The position numbers were made by a program, and so were the translations under genes. This document shows positions 40,535-48,525 of a DNA stretch of 49,752 nt, piece by piece; the first letter of the stretch is position 1; every line of letters begins with the position of its first letter. The notes beneath the pieces were generated by a model, which saw only the letters and a program-made list of their open reading frames with translations, was not told the DNA's origin and ran no database searches. This stretch comes from Candidatus Blautia merdipullorum (GTDB taxonomy: Bacteria > Bacillota > Clostridia > Lachnospirales > Lachnospiraceae), in assembly GCA_019118685.1 (NCBI GenBank), contig DWYL01000347.1, forward strand, positions 1 to 49,752, in the 5' to 3' direction.

Positions 40535-43309
40535 TTACTGCAGAGTTTTTTCAGATCCATATACCTGGATTTCATAGATCCTTGCGGCAGTATCAGAGCC
40601 CTGGGTAGGCTTTGTTACGGAAAGCTTCACATAACGTCCATTCACTGGCGTAAAGGTATCCAGTGTATTTCCTGCGGTGTTTCGGGTTACAGTTACCACT
40701 GGTGTGTACTCTGTACCGTCTGTGCTTACAGAAATCTCATATCCCTGGGTATTCATGTCGGCTCCCTCGCCTCCTGCTTCTGCGTGAGCAAGCGCCACCT
40801 GGCTGACGGTCATTTCCCCACCGAGATCAATGGTAATCTCATGAGGAGGTGTACCTGTTGCGCACCACTTTTTAGTCACATCTCCGTCTACTGCAAAGTC
40901 TGGCTTTTCGTTCTCGTTAGTATAAGCTGTAGCTTCCGCAGGCTTACCCTGAGAAAGAAGAGTCAGTTCGCTGTCTTTTTCCAACTGAGAAGTTACAACT
41001 ACAGAAATGGTTTTGGTATCTTCTCCAGACTCATTTTTTGCGGTGACAGATATCTCATAGGTACCTTCCGTATCAAAAACTGCGTCTACAGAATCTCCCT
41101 GGGCATTTTCCTTATCAGAGCCCGGGATCTTCCAGATGACTTTTTCTGTATTTTCGGAGCAGGCGCTGGTAAAGGTTATTGTGCTTCCAGTTCCTACAAG
41201 TGTCTGAGACGCTGCAAGATCGGCTTTTGGAAGACTGTTGTCCGGCCACTCCATTTCTGCTGAGGCTCCATTTCCCTGCTCCAGATCCTGGCTTACAGGC
41301 AGTACCAGAAATTCTGATTTATTCGTGTCATCCATACGGGGAAGAACATTCACATAGAAACAGTTTGTATTAGATACTCCCAGGAAAGAACGGCTTCCGT
41401 CTTCATTCACATGGTAGATTTCATAATAAGGCGCTTCCTGGCTGCTTTCCCAGGAAAGTCGGACTCCGGCATACATTCCGTCTTCATCAAACATCGTGTC
41501 ATCTACCGATACTTTTGACACACTCAGATTTTCTTTGGAATTTTCCGATGCTGTAATGGAAATATTTCCAAGGTTCAACGTATAAGCGCTGTCTGCTTCA
41601 CCAGCACTGATTTCATAACCGATACTGCGGATTTTTTTACCAGCGAATGGAGAAAGATCATAGGAAACACAGGTCCAGTCTTCAGTTACCTTTTTATCTC
41701 CTTCCAGCACTTCCTTACTGCCGTCATCAAAAGTAAGGGTTGCATCCAGCTGAGATTCTCCAGAGGCTTTTGCTGTAGTGGTAAAGACCGTATCCTTTTC
41801 CACAGGCAGATCTGCGCTGTACAAGGTTACAGAAGAAAGGCTGTCCTTGTTCATATTTCCATAGAGTTTCAGAGAAGTTCCCCCATACCAGGCAGTACTT
41901 ACATCAAAATCCGCTTTCAGAGAATTTTCTCCTTCATTTTCAATGCTCCACCGATAGGTTGGAAGAATGTCCCCTACGCTTCTGTTATTCCAGTCCATCT
42001 TGGATATCTGCTCTCCCTGGCGGAAAAAGCTGTATCCGCTTCCGGTGTTAAAATTTGTAACAAAAGGAAGAGAGGAAATCGCTGTTTTTTCAATAACATA
42101 GGTAGAAACTCCTCTCCATTGTTCTGGAGAAGCATAAGAAACTTCTGCAGAAGGATCCTGACTGCTGTTTACCCAGATAGCGTTTTCTTTTTGGTGGAAT
42201 TCATCCAATCCTGTCGAAGAAGTATATGCCCAGTTAGGACAATACAGTCCAAGAGAAGTATGGGTTCCATTCTCTCCATTTTCAAAAAGATCCCAGCGTA
42301 CTGGTGTTGTATATCCATCAGCCTGGATATCCACTCCCGCATACAGATCATAGGGATCTATTCCCAGTTCCCGGGCTTTCTTTTCTGAAGCCGCCACAAG
42401 ATCCTGTGAGGCCAGTTTTTCTTCTGTCCACCAGAAATTCAGAAACATTTCATCAGCTACAGGATTTCCCTCCTGGTCCTGAAGGAACATGGTATTTTTA
42501 TCTGTAAGGGCGTTCTGCCAGTCCATTTTTCCTTCAGAGGTCATGGAATCATAGTATACCACTCTCAGCTGGGGAGCCTGTTCTTTCACATATTGGATAA
42601 AGGCCTGCATTTTCACCGCGTCCTGTTCATTTAGAGACCTTTCTTCTCCGCCTTCTGTCTCCTGATTGATAAACCAGCCGTCAAATCCATAGGTCTGCGC
42701 TACTTCTATAAGCTTGTCAGCTACAGGGAAACTTCCGTCTTTTTTTTGCTGTAGAAAGGTATCCAGCCATTCCATCTTTCCTCCTGCCACATCCTGGGGG
42801 AAAAATACAGTACCGATCACCGGCACTCCATTTTTATGGCCCAGATCCGTCACATCGGGGCTTGGGGGAACGATAAGTCCTTCTCCGGAAGAACCGCCCC
42901 AGTATACCAGTTCATCTACATATTGCCAATAGGTGAAAATATTACAGTCTGCAGAATTCAGACCATGAGGGGCATTTCCACTGGTGCTGGAATTCATAAT
43001 GGAAATCGCCATAACCTTTGTATCCTTATTCTGTGTCTCGTTCACTGGGGTAAGGATTTCCTTATCCACCCGGGATGCTAGAGGTACATGGCTGATGTTA
43101 TACTCCAGATCTTCGTCCTCCGAAGGTTCCCACTCCAGTAATTCCTCCGGGAACCAGTAGGAAGATTCCGGCTGATTTTCCATGACCAGCTCTTGGTTCT
43201 CATTCTCTTCTGTTACCCGATAGCTGCTTTCCTCCTTTCCCTCGCCGCCCTGGGAAGCCCCGTCTCCTCCCTGGCAGGCGCAAAATCCCAAAGCCATGGC
43301 CGCTGCCAT
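40535..43309 (-). CDS. GH85 endo-beta-N-acetylglucosaminidase with interrupted signal peptide
   Basis: The 924-residue enzyme should cut the GlcNAc-GlcNAc core of N-glycans. The GH85 catalytic domain (about residues 90-420) holds the NxE pair FINQETEG (N215 and E217) and conserved blocks such as GVPVIGTVFFPQDVAGG. After it come a beta-sandwich (about 425-600), an FnIII-like stretch (about 600-700), a PKD-like domain (VDAVFDTEGTYEISVTAKNESGEDTKTISVVVTS, about 745-778) and a C-terminal F5/8 type C/CBM32-like domain (about 790-920) for sugar binding. The natural ATG at 43354 (AAAGGAG upstream) is followed by 10 more codons and then TGA at 43321-43319, in frame with everything downstream. Initiation at 43309 leaves a hydrophobic CAC-containing start without basic residues. 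It could be a pseudogene, a re-initiated gene or a sequence error. Confidence 0.85.
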   Translation of the reverse strand: MAAAMALGFCACQGGDGASQGGEGKEESSYRVTEENENQELVMENQPESSYWFPEELLEWEPSEDEDLEYNISHVPLASRVDKEILTPVNETQNKDTKVMAISIMNSSTSGNAPHGLNSADCNIFTYWQYVDELVYWGGSSGEGLIVPPSPDVTDLGHKNGVPVIGTVFFPQDVAGGKMEWLDTFLQQKKDGSFPVADKLIEVAQTYGFDGWFINQETEGGEERSLNEQDAVKMQAFIQYVKEQAPQLRVVYYDSMTSEGKMDWQNALTDKNTMFLQDQEGNPVADEMFLNFWWTEEKLASQDLVAASEKKARELGIDPYDLYAGVDIQADGYTTPVRWDLFENGENGTHTSLGLYCPNWAYTSSTGLDEFHQKENAIWVNSSQDPSAEVSYASPEQWRGVSTYVIEKTAISSLPFVTNFNTGSGYSFFRQGEQISKMDWNNRSVGDILPTYRWSIENEGENSLKADFDVSTAWYGGTSLKLYGNMNKDSLSSVTLYSADLPVEKDTVFTTTAKASGESQLDATLTFDDGSKEVLEGDKKVTEDWTCVSYDLSPFAGKKIRSIGYEISAGEADSAYTLNLGNISITASENSKENLSVSKVSVDDTMFDEDGMYAGVRLSWESSQEAPYYEIYHVNEDGSRSFLGVSNTNCFYVNVLPRMDDTNKSEFLVLPVSQDLEQGNGASAEMEWPDNSLPKADLAASQTLVGTGSTITFTSACSENTEKVIWKIPGSDKENAQGDSVDAVFDTEGTYEISVTAKNESGEDTKTISVVVTSQLEKDSELTLLSQGKPAEATAYTNENEKPDFAVDGDVTKKWCATGTPPHEITIDLGGEMTVSQVALAHAEAGGEGADMNTQGYEISVSTDGTEYTPVVTVTRNTAGNTLDTFTPVNGRYVKLSVTKPTQGSDTAARIYEIQVYGSEKTLQ

Positions 43310-43318
43310 ACCGGCAGC

Positions 43319-43354
43319 TCACGCTTTTTTCAAAGCTCCTTTTTTCTTCACCAT
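43319..43354 (-). other. Eleven-codon leader reading frame ending at TGA inside the GH85 signal peptide
   Basis: MVKKKGALKKA then TGA, in the same frame as the GH85 gene. Joined without the stop it continues AAGMAAAMALGFCAC, a typical lipoprotein signal peptide. The ATG has AAAGGAG about 8 bases upstream. The next ATG (43309) is 9 bases after the stop, close enough for re-initiation. Confidence 0.8.
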
Positions 43355-43420
43355 TTTTCTCCTTTCTGTTCTTTCTTAAAGTGTAACTATACTATACAAA
43401 AACGTCTTCAGAAAAAACAG

Positions 43421-43453
43421 TGGAGAAACTTCAGGTTAACTGGAGAAACTTCA
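43421..43453 (-). promoter_or_regulatory. Tandem 13-bp repeats upstream of the GH85 promoter
   Basis: TGAAGTTTCTCCA (minus strand) occurs twice, exactly 20 bases apart (two helical turns), at 43453-43441 and 43433-43421. A -10-like TATAGT follows at about 43397-43392, with only a poor -35 (TGTTTT), as in activator-dependent promoters. The first copy overlaps the stop codon of the upstream gene. Confidence 0.6.
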
Positions 43454-43972
43454 CTCAAATGCCAGAAGCTGTTCCAGTGCGTTTTTTACTCCAGTCTTGT
43501 TTTTTATATAATAGTATCTGTTATCTATCCCAAAGTATCCGCCGCCAAAAAACAGCCTATATTCCTTTCCTTCTTTTGTAGTCACTCTGTAGTTTACAAA
43601 TTCCTGGTAAGAAATGCTCTGGCTGCTCTGGGAAAAAAATCTTCTTCTGAAAGATCTCCCCTTGCTGGAAACTCTTCCTTCAAGTCTGACCTTTCGAAGA
43701 AGCTGTATAAATTCATCAAATTTTTCTTCCGGCAGATACTGTCCATAATTTATCTGGACAGTATCTGTCATTCCCGAATAATAAACCGTACTTATCTGCT
43801 CTTTCTCCAGTATGGAGATCACTCTTTTAAGTCCCGGCTGATAGTAGAAGGCAACCGCTCCGAAAAAAAGCACCCACACTACAATAAAAGCCTGCACAAA
43901 TCCTTTCTTTTTCCAGAATTTTTCCAATTTTATCCTCCTGTCGCCCCACAGGATTCCCAGAACCTTCTGCAT
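43451..43972 (-). CDS. Membrane-anchored protein of unknown function
   Basis: The 173-residue protein has a short basic N-terminus, one membrane helix (about residues 28-46, QAFIVVWVLFFGAVAFYY) and an outside or inside domain rich in charged and aromatic residues (STVYYSGMTDTVQINYGQYLPEEKFDEFIQLLRK and RLFFGGGYFGIDNRYYYIK). No known family is recognised. It is 9 bases from the VOC gene upstream, so the pair is probably co-transcribed, and its end overlaps a regulatory repeat of the GH85 promoter. Confidence 0.65.
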   Translation of the reverse strand: MQKVLGILWGDRRIKLEKFWKKKGFVQAFIVVWVLFFGAVAFYYQPGLKRVISILEKEQISTVYYSGMTDTVQINYGQYLPEEKFDEFIQLLRKVRLEGRVSSKGRSFRRRFFSQSSQSISYQEFVNYRVTTKEGKEYRLFFGGGYFGIDNRYYYIKNKTGVKNALEQLLAFE

Positions 43973-43981
43973 AAGAGAGTA

Positions 43982-44323
43982 TCACCGCTGCACCACACAA
44001 AATGGATTGCCATCCGGGTCCTGCAAGACCACGTAATCTGCTCCCTCCTCATAATTCCATGGTTTCCTTGTCGCCCCTAAAGCCAGCAGTCTTTCCACTT
44101 CCCCTTCCTGATCATCTGTGAATAAATCCAGATGATGTCTTCTGGCTTTCGGAGAAGACACCTTATTCAAAGAAAGCTGAATGCCGCTCCCCTGAACAGG
44201 AACTAATATCGCCCACCCTTCTGAGGCAGGGTATTTTAATCTATAATTTAACGCTTTACTCCAAAAAGCTACACTACGCGGAACATCCTGTACGCCCCAG
44301 ACTATAGCACCTATATCCAACAT
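43982..44323 (-). CDS. VOC-superfamily protein (glyoxalase/bleomycin-resistance-like)
   Basis: The 113-residue single VOC domain starts MLDIGAIVWGVQDVPRSVAFWSKALNYRL, continues with GSGIQLSLNKVSSPKARRHHLDLFTDDQEGEVERLLALGA, and ends DYVVLQDPDGNPFCVVQ. The His in HHLDLF and the final DPDGNPFCVV are standard positions of the fold. A metal-binding site is not complete enough to name an activity. Glyoxalase-like, antibiotic-binding or chaperone roles are possible. A GCCTCC-type complement just before the start fits a ribosome binding site. Confidence 0.85.
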   Translation of the reverse strand: MLDIGAIVWGVQDVPRSVAFWSKALNYRLKYPASEGWAILVPVQGSGIQLSLNKVSSPKARRHHLDLFTDDQEGEVERLLALGATRKPWNYEEGADYVVLQDPDGNPFCVVQR

Positions 44324-44381
44324 TGTCTCTTATGCCTCCTATAAATTGTTATCCTTTACGAAATACCGGCAGCTTTCTGTA

Positions 44382-45518
44382 CTAAGACAGCCTCCCCTTA
44401 AAATCCTCATACCCGAACTTCTTTACCAGCACTTTCTCCCCGTCCGTCTTTTCCCAGACAATGTCCGGAAGGGGCATTCCGTTGAAAGTATTGGTCTTCA
44501 CCATGGTATAAAGGGCCATATCTTCCAGAATAATCTGATCCCCCGGCTTTAAAGGCTCATCAAAGGAATAGTCTCCGATCACGTCTCCAGCCAGGCAGGT
44601 AGGTCCTGTAAGACGGAAAGTATAAGCCTTCTCCCCCGGCTCTTTACTGTTTCTCACCGGTGGGCGGTAGGGCATTTCCAGCACATCGGGCATATGGCAG
44701 GCTGCGGAAGTATCCAGTATGGCAATATCCATATCATTATGGACCACTTCCAGCACAGAAGAAACCAGCAGCCCTGCGTTTAAGACCACCGCCTCTCCCG
44801 GCTCCAGGTAAACTTCCAGATCATAGGTCTCCTTCAGCCGCCTTACCATTGCAATAAGCTTCTCTACATCATAGTCCTCTTTTGTAATGTGATGTCCCCC
44901 TCCCAGGTTCAGCCACTTCATCTGATGCAGGTATTTTCCAAACTTTTCCTCAAAGGCCCGGAGAGTGATCTCCAGGTCTTCCGCTCCCTGTTCACAGAGA
45001 GTATGGAAGTGAAGGCCGTCCAGAAGGGGCAGGAGACTTTCATCAAAGTTCTCCAGAGTAGTTCCCAGCCTGGAGCCCGGGGCGCAGGGATCGTAGATGG
45101 CATGACCTTCCTGAGTAGAGCACTGAGGATTGATCCGCAGGCCTATGGATTTTCCCGCTTTTTTTGCCCGTTCTCCGTAAAGACGCACCTGTCTGGGAGA
45201 GTTGAATACCAGGTCATCTGCGTACTGTAAGATTTCCTCAAACTCCTCTTCCCGGTAGGCAGGGGAAAATACATGGGTCTCTCCTCCGAAGCATTCATGG
45301 CCCAGCCGGGCCTCATATAAACCGCTGGCAGTAGTTCCCGCCAGGTATTTCCGAATCAGAGGATAGGCATAAAACATGGAAAAAGCCTTCTGAGCCAGAA
45401 GGATCTTACACCCGGCCTCTTCCTGTACTCTTTTTAAAATTTCCAGATTGTGGAGCAGGCTTTTCTCCTCCACCAGAAAATAGGGGGTAGAAAAGCCTGC
45501 CTGTGTTTTCCCGCTCAT
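44382..45518 (-). CDS. nspC: Carboxynorspermidine/carboxyspermidine decarboxylase
   Basis: The 378-residue pyridoxal-phosphate enzyme (alanine racemase fold) removes CO2 from carboxyspermidine to give spermidine. The PLP lysine lies in ILLAQKAFSMF (about residue 43). Further blocks are LGGGHHITKEDYDVEKL, YLEPGEAVVLNAG and TCLAGDVIGDY, as in NspC. It starts in a TAATG overlap with the dehydrogenase gene upstream (last base of one stop is the first of the next start), so translation is coupled. It is the last gene of the operon. Confidence 0.94.
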   Translation of the reverse strand: MSGKTQAGFSTPYFLVEEKSLLHNLEILKRVQEEAGCKILLAQKAFSMFYAYPLIRKYLAGTTASGLYEARLGHECFGGETHVFSPAYREEEFEEILQYADDLVFNSPRQVRLYGERAKKAGKSIGLRINPQCSTQEGHAIYDPCAPGSRLGTTLENFDESLLPLLDGLHFHTLCEQGAEDLEITLRAFEEKFGKYLHQMKWLNLGGGHHITKEDYDVEKLIAMVRRLKETYDLEVYLEPGEAVVLNAGLLVSSVLEVVHNDMDIAILDTSAACHMPDVLEMPYRPPVRNSKEPGEKAYTFRLTGPTCLAGDVIGDYSFDEPLKPGDQIILEDMALYTMVKTNTFNGMPLPDIVWEKTDGEKVLVKKFGYEDFKGRLS

Positions 45519-46720
45519 TAATCCACCAGAACCGGATCATGGCTTTCTCTCCATGGCAGTCCCCATTTATTCAGGGCTTCCATAAATGGATCCGGATCAA
45601 ACTCTTCAATGTTATGGACTCCCGGTTTATTCCACTTTCCAGTCATGATCATCATAGCACCGATCATAGCAGGAACGCCCGTGGTATAGGCAACTGCCTG
45701 GGAGCCTACCTCTGCATAGCACTTCTCATGGTCGCAGATGTTGTACAGATAATAGTTCTTGTCCTTTCCATCTTTCTTTCCCTGGAAAATACAGCCGATA
45801 TTGGTCTTTCCTTTGGTTCTTGGTCCCAGAGAAGCCGGATCAGGAAGAACTGCCTTTAAGAACTGGAGAGGCACGATTTCTTTTCCCTCAAACATAATAG
45901 GCTCAATAGAGGTCATTCCTACATTCTCCAGACATTTTAAATGAGTAAGATAGCTCTGTCCAAAAGTCATGAAGAAACGGATCCTCTTGATCCCTGGAAT
46001 ATTCAAAGCCAGGCTTTCGATTTCCTCATGGTGGAGCAGATACATATCCTTCTCTCCTACTTCTTCAAAATTATAAACTCTCTTGATCTCCATAGGTTTG
46101 GTCTCCACCCAGTGTCCGTCTTCCCAGTAAGAGCCGTTAGCAGAAACCTCCCGGATATTGATCTCCGGGTTAAAGTTGGTGGCAAAAGGATAGCCGTGAT
46201 CGCCGCCGTTGCAGTCCAGGATATCAATATAGTTAATCTCATCAAATTCATGTTTCAGAGCATAGGCAGAGAATACTCCTGTAACTCCCGGATCAAAACC
46301 GCTTCCCAAAAGGGCGGTGATCCCGGCTTTTTCAAACCTTTCTCTGTAAGCCCACTGCCAGCTGTATTCAAATTTTGCCGTGTCTTCCGGCTCATAATTG
46401 GCAGTATCCACATAGTGGGTCTTTGTAGCCAGACAGGCATCCATAATAGTCAGATCCTGATATGGCAGAGCCAGATTCAGCACCACATCCGGTTTTTCCT
46501 TGTTGATCAGATCGATCAGTTCCTCCACATTGTCTGCATTTACCTGTGCAGTGGTGATCTTTGTCTTGGTGGTTCCCTGAAGTTTTTCCTTCAGAGCGTC
46601 GCACTTGGACACTGTCCTGCTGGCAATGCAGATCTCCTCAAATACTTCACTGTTCTGGCAGCATTTGTGAATAGCTACAGAAGCTACGCCGCCGCATCCG
46701 ATGATCAATGCTTTTCCCAT
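45518..46720 (-). CDS. Carboxynorspermidine/carboxyspermidine dehydrogenase (saccharopine dehydrogenase family)
   Basis: The roughly 400-residue enzyme condenses putrescine with aspartate semialdehyde and reduces the product to carboxyspermidine. The N-terminal NADPH loop reads MGKALIIGCGGVASVAIHKC, and the Lys1-like body includes YHFVDTANYEPEDTAKFEYSWQW-type stretches and ALLGSGFDPGVTGVFSAYA. The open frame reaches 46753, but the ATG at 46720 is preceded by GGAGG and begins the Rossmann loop, so I choose it. Gene order with nspC is the hallmark of the alternative spermidine pathway. Confidence 0.94.
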   Translation of the reverse strand: MGKALIIGCGGVASVAIHKCCQNSEVFEEICIASRTVSKCDALKEKLQGTTKTKITTAQVNADNVEELIDLINKEKPDVVLNLALPYQDLTIMDACLATKTHYVDTANYEPEDTAKFEYSWQWAYRERFEKAGITALLGSGFDPGVTGVFSAYALKHEFDEINYIDILDCNGGDHGYPFATNFNPEINIREVSANGSYWEDGHWVETKPMEIKRVYNFEEVGEKDMYLLHHEEIESLALNIPGIKRIRFFMTFGQSYLTHLKCLENVGMTSIEPIMFEGKEIVPLQFLKAVLPDPASLGPRTKGKTNIGCIFQGKKDGKDKNYYLYNICDHEKCYAEVGSQAVAYTTGVPAMIGAMMIMTGKWNKPGVHNIEEFDPDPFMEALNKWGLPWRESHDPVLVD

Positions 46721-46827
46721 GATTTTTCCTCCGATTTCTTTTTTTGCCTTCAACTTTCGGCTATTGTATTTATAATGTTACTATCTTTTTGCCTTTTTCG
46801 TGTTTCCATGCATTCGTATGCTTACTT

Positions 46828-47682
46828 CTATTTACCCAGCGCCAGAAGCATCTCCCGGACGATCTTGCAGGCCACGGCAGTGGAAGCCCCGCTCTGATCG
46901 TAATGAGGGCTCAACTCATTTACGTCACAGGCAACCACATTGCCCTTTTGGCAGACCAGGGTGGCTGCTTTGCGAAGCTCCTCAAAGGAGACCCCGCCAG
47001 GTTCCGGCGTACCTGTTCCCGGAAATACGGAAGGATCCAGCACATCAAGATCCAGAGTAAAGTAAACAGGAACATCCTTCAGTTGTTCCAGGGTTTCCTC
47101 AAGGCCCTCAAAATCAAATTTTCTGGTTTTTACATGGTCTTTTCCCCAGTAAAATTCTTCCCGGTCTCCAGAGCGGATGCCAAACTGGTGAATGCGTCCG
47201 TCTCCAACAAGCTCCCAGCATCTTCTCAGCACACAGGCATGAGACAGCTCTGCTCCCAGGTAGTCCTGGCGCAGATCTGCATGAGCGTCAAAATGAATCA
47301 TATGGATGTCCGGAAATTTTTCAACCGCTGCCCGGAAAGCTCCCAGGGTCACCAGATGTTCTCCGCCCAGCATAAAAGGGATCTTCCCGTCATTCAGTAT
47401 AGTCTGTGCCCGTTCTTCAATATCTGCCAGGGCCAGCTTGGTATTTCCAAAACTCAGCTCCAGGTCCCCGGAATCCATGATCCGGTAATCTCTCAGGTCC
47501 CGATCCTGATAAGGGCTGTAGCTTTCCAGACCAAAGGATTCATGGCGGATAGCGCTGCTCCCGAATCTGGTTCCCGGTCTGAAGGAAGTGCTGGAATCAA
47601 AAGGCGCTCCGAAAAGCACGATATCCGCTTCCTCATAGTCTCTGTCACATTCCAGATAAGTCTCAACGTTTGTTCTCAACAT
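46828..47682 (-). CDS. speB: Agmatinase
   Basis: The 284-residue ureohydrolase converts agmatine to putrescine and urea. The dimanganese motifs are all present: GGEHLVTLGA, FDAHADLRQDYLG and LDLDVLDPSVFPGTGTPEPGG. It starts inside the end of speE (20-base overlap) and is followed, 107 bases later, by the dehydrogenase gene. That gap contains AT-rich sequence (TATAAATACAAT) which could be a weak internal promoter. Confidence 0.94.
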   Translation of the reverse strand: MLRTNVETYLECDRDYEEADIVLFGAPFDSSTSFRPGTRFGSSAIRHESFGLESYSPYQDRDLRDYRIMDSGDLELSFGNTKLALADIEERAQTILNDGKIPFMLGGEHLVTLGAFRAAVEKFPDIHMIHFDAHADLRQDYLGAELSHACVLRRCWELVGDGRIHQFGIRSGDREEFYWGKDHVKTRKFDFEGLEETLEQLKDVPVYFTLDLDVLDPSVFPGTGTPEPGGVSFEELRKAATLVCQKGNVVACDVNELSPHYDQSGASTAVACKIVREMLLALGK

Positions 47683-48523
47683 CTTTTAATAGCTCCTCTA
47701 CATATGCCGGGAGGTAAAAAGCTCCCTTGTGCAGTGTGGTGGTATAATACCTGGTAGTAATTCCCCTGTCATTCCACTCCTTTTCCCTCAGGTCCCGGAG
47801 AGGATGGTATTTCTTGGAGGCAAAGCCAAAAAGCCAGTGGCCCGAAGGATAAGTTGGAATATGGGCCTGATATACCCGGCTTATGGGGAAAGATTCTGTT
47901 ATATTTCTATGAGCCCTCTGGCAGGCCAGGGCGTCCTCCTCATAAAAAGGACTTTCATGCTGGTTTACCATGATCCCGTCTTCCTTTAGGGCTTTATAGC
48001 AGTTCCCATAAAACTCTCTGGTAAAAAGCCCCTCTCCCGGGCCGAAGGGATCTGTAGAATCCACAATGATCAGATCGTATTCTTCCTTACATCTGCGGAT
48101 AAACTTCAGGCCGTCCTCATAATGGATCTCTACCCGTTCATCATCCAGACGGCAGGCAGTCTGGGGCAGGTATTTCTTACACACCTCCACCACCATCTCA
48201 TCTATCTCTACCAGATCAATCTTCTGGATCTCCGGATACCGGACCAGCTCCCGGACAACGCCTCCGTCCCCGGCTCCGATGACCAGAACTTTCTCCACAT
48301 GGGGATGCACCGCCATAGGAATATGGGTGATCATTTCATGGTAAATAAACTCGTCCTTTTCCGTCAACATCATATAACCGTCCAGAGTCAGAAAACGTCC
48401 GAACTCCGGTGACTCAAACACATCGATCCGCTGGAAATCGCTGTGGCCGCTGTAAAGCTGCCGGTCAACCCGGATAGACAGCTTCACATTCTTTGTCTGT
48501 TTTTCAGAAAACCAAAAATCCAT
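47663..48523 (-). CDS. speE: Polyamine aminopropyltransferase (spermidine synthase)
   Basis: The 286-residue enzyme has the N-terminal beta domain (MDFWFSEKQTKNVKLSIRVDRQLYSGHSDFQ), the SAM-like cofactor loop VLVIGAGDGGVVRELVRYPE, and the signature IIVDSTDPFGPGEGLFTREFYG with the two acidic residues that bind the amine. Family members transfer an aminopropyl group from decarboxylated SAM to putrescine, agmatine or spermidine. No SAM decarboxylase (speD) is in the window. It overlaps speB by 20 bases and follows the decarboxylase gene by 2 bases. Confidence 0.93.
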   Translation of the reverse strand: MDFWFSEKQTKNVKLSIRVDRQLYSGHSDFQRIDVFESPEFGRFLTLDGYMMLTEKDEFIYHEMITHIPMAVHPHVEKVLVIGAGDGGVVRELVRYPEIQKIDLVEIDEMVVEVCKKYLPQTACRLDDERVEIHYEDGLKFIRRCKEEYDLIIVDSTDPFGPGEGLFTREFYGNCYKALKEDGIMVNQHESPFYEEDALACQRAHRNITESFPISRVYQAHIPTYPSGHWLFGFASKKYHPLRDLREKEWNDRGITTRYYTTTLHKGAFYLPAYVEELLKDVENKR

Positions 48524-48525
48524 GT

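Noticed and set aside
46744-47757. 337-residue plus-strand frame opposite speB
   Set aside because: A shadow of agmatinase and the following gap, with no domains.
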